From the NCBI RefSeq assembly GCF_031127875.1, contig NZ_JARXIA010000005.1:62001-126000 (forward strand): DNA of 64,000 bases. The letters run 5' to 3'. Both the position numbers and the translations under genes were made by a program. The notes beneath the pieces are model-generated. The model was not told the DNA's origin and made no database searches. It saw only the letters and a program-made list of their open reading frames with translations. Source of the DNA: Pelagicoccus sp. SDUM812005 (lineage in GTDB: Bacteria; Verrucomicrobiota; Verrucomicrobiia; Opitutales; Opitutaceae). Positions 63,655-64,000 of this stretch are shown here, piece after piece (positions within the stretch are counted from its first letter, which is position 1; each line of letters opens with the position of its first letter).

Positions 63655-64000
63655 ATGATTTCCTGGCTACAAAACAAACTGCAGAAGCACCTGCTCCTCG
63701 TATTCATCATCTTCGCTGTCCTCATCATCGCGTTCATCGTGCAGATCGGCAACCAGGGACCGATTGGAGGCGGAAAGGAACAGACCGCTGACCTGTTCTT
63801 CTACGACACCCCCATGAACACCGAGGCCGCCCGCGTCCAGCTCATGCGCGACGCCCAACTCAGCGCCTCGCTCAGCCGCAATCCGCGCGCCAGCCAGAAC
63901 CTCCCCTTCGAGCGCGCGACCGCCCGCTACATCGCCAACGAGAACCTGATCCCCGAGCCGAGCGAAGAGCAGCTTCTCGAGTACATCAAGACCCTCCCCG
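63655..64000 (+). CDS. PpiD/SurA-like periplasmic chaperone (3' partial)
   Basis: The first 115 codons of a gene that runs off the right edge. It starts MISWLQNKLQKHLLLVFIIF, with one membrane helix (about 11-31) and a periplasmic region containing FFYDTPMNTEAARVQLMRD and FERATARYIANENLIPEP. A short cytoplasmic tail, one helix and a SurA-N-like region are typical of PpiD-type peptidyl-prolyl isomerase chaperones. The isomerase domain would lie outside the window, so the call rests on layout only. Confidence 0.6.
   Translation, partial: MISWLQNKLQKHLLLVFIIFAVLIIAFIVQIGNQGPIGGGKEQTADLFFYDTPMNTEAARVQLMRDAQLSASLSRNPRASQNLPFERATARYIANENLIPEPSEEQLLEYIKTLP

Overview
The window looks like a chromosomal stretch of a free-living Gram-negative verrucomicrobium, most likely class Opitutae. 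This is inferred from gene content and GC-rich, C-ending codon use; no rRNA or other marker is present. LpxA and an LpxC-FabZ fusion imply lipid A. MurE carries a DNPR motif, which implies meso-diaminopimelate peptidoglycan. The long division and cell-wall cluster includes a MurC-MurB fusion.

Layout. (1) Bases 1-18837 hold the 3' part of an extracellular contractile injection system (eCIS): spike (cut by the left edge), PAAR tip, gp25 wedge, two large baseplate proteins, an unrecognised 920-residue eCIS protein, a tape-measure protein, and a very large cargo candidate. The cargo carries a DUF4157 eCIS-core domain, a non-specific-nuclease-like region and an M35-like metallopeptidase. A Pvc15/Afp15-type AAA ATPase lies on the opposite strand. 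Sheath, tube and cap genes are expected off the left edge. (2) Bases 19065-29979 form a nitrogen-scavenging locus: ABC transporter, a NikR-like regulator, the two urea carboxylase-associated proteins (carboxyguanidine deiminase subunits), a biotin-dependent urea/guanidine carboxylase and allophanate hydrolase. Two 28-bp dyads with NikR-operator geometry precede the two transcription units. The regulator has lost three of the four nickel ligands of E. coli NikR, so it probably senses something else. (3) Bases 30314-32556 hold a HAMP-less chemoreceptor and a DUF2490 outer-membrane-type protein. (4) Bases 32700-52365 (minus strand) hold the complete dcw cluster in transcription order: mraZ, small ORF, rsmH, small ORF, ftsL-like, ftsI, murE, murF, mraY, murD, LysM protein, ftsW, murG, murC-murB, ddl, ftsQ, ftsA, ftsZ. 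A triple MraZ box precedes it. (5) Bases 52683-64000 are housekeeping: DUF971, HAD hydrolase, hisI, DUF72, lpxA, lpxC-fabZ, thymidine phosphorylase, argS, a GYF/DUF4339 membrane protein, a YihY-family protein, and the start of a PpiD-like protein cut by the right edge.

Two features cut across genes. A 39-bp intergenic repeat occurs in two good copies whose difference is a compensatory change in a hairpin stem; one copy ends exactly at the proposed CTG start of the eCIS cargo gene. The word GTATCC/GGATAC appears about twice as often as base composition predicts, including eight GTATYCAAAA sites all in one orientation. No tRNA, rRNA, CRISPR array, insertion sequence or known riboswitch was recognised.
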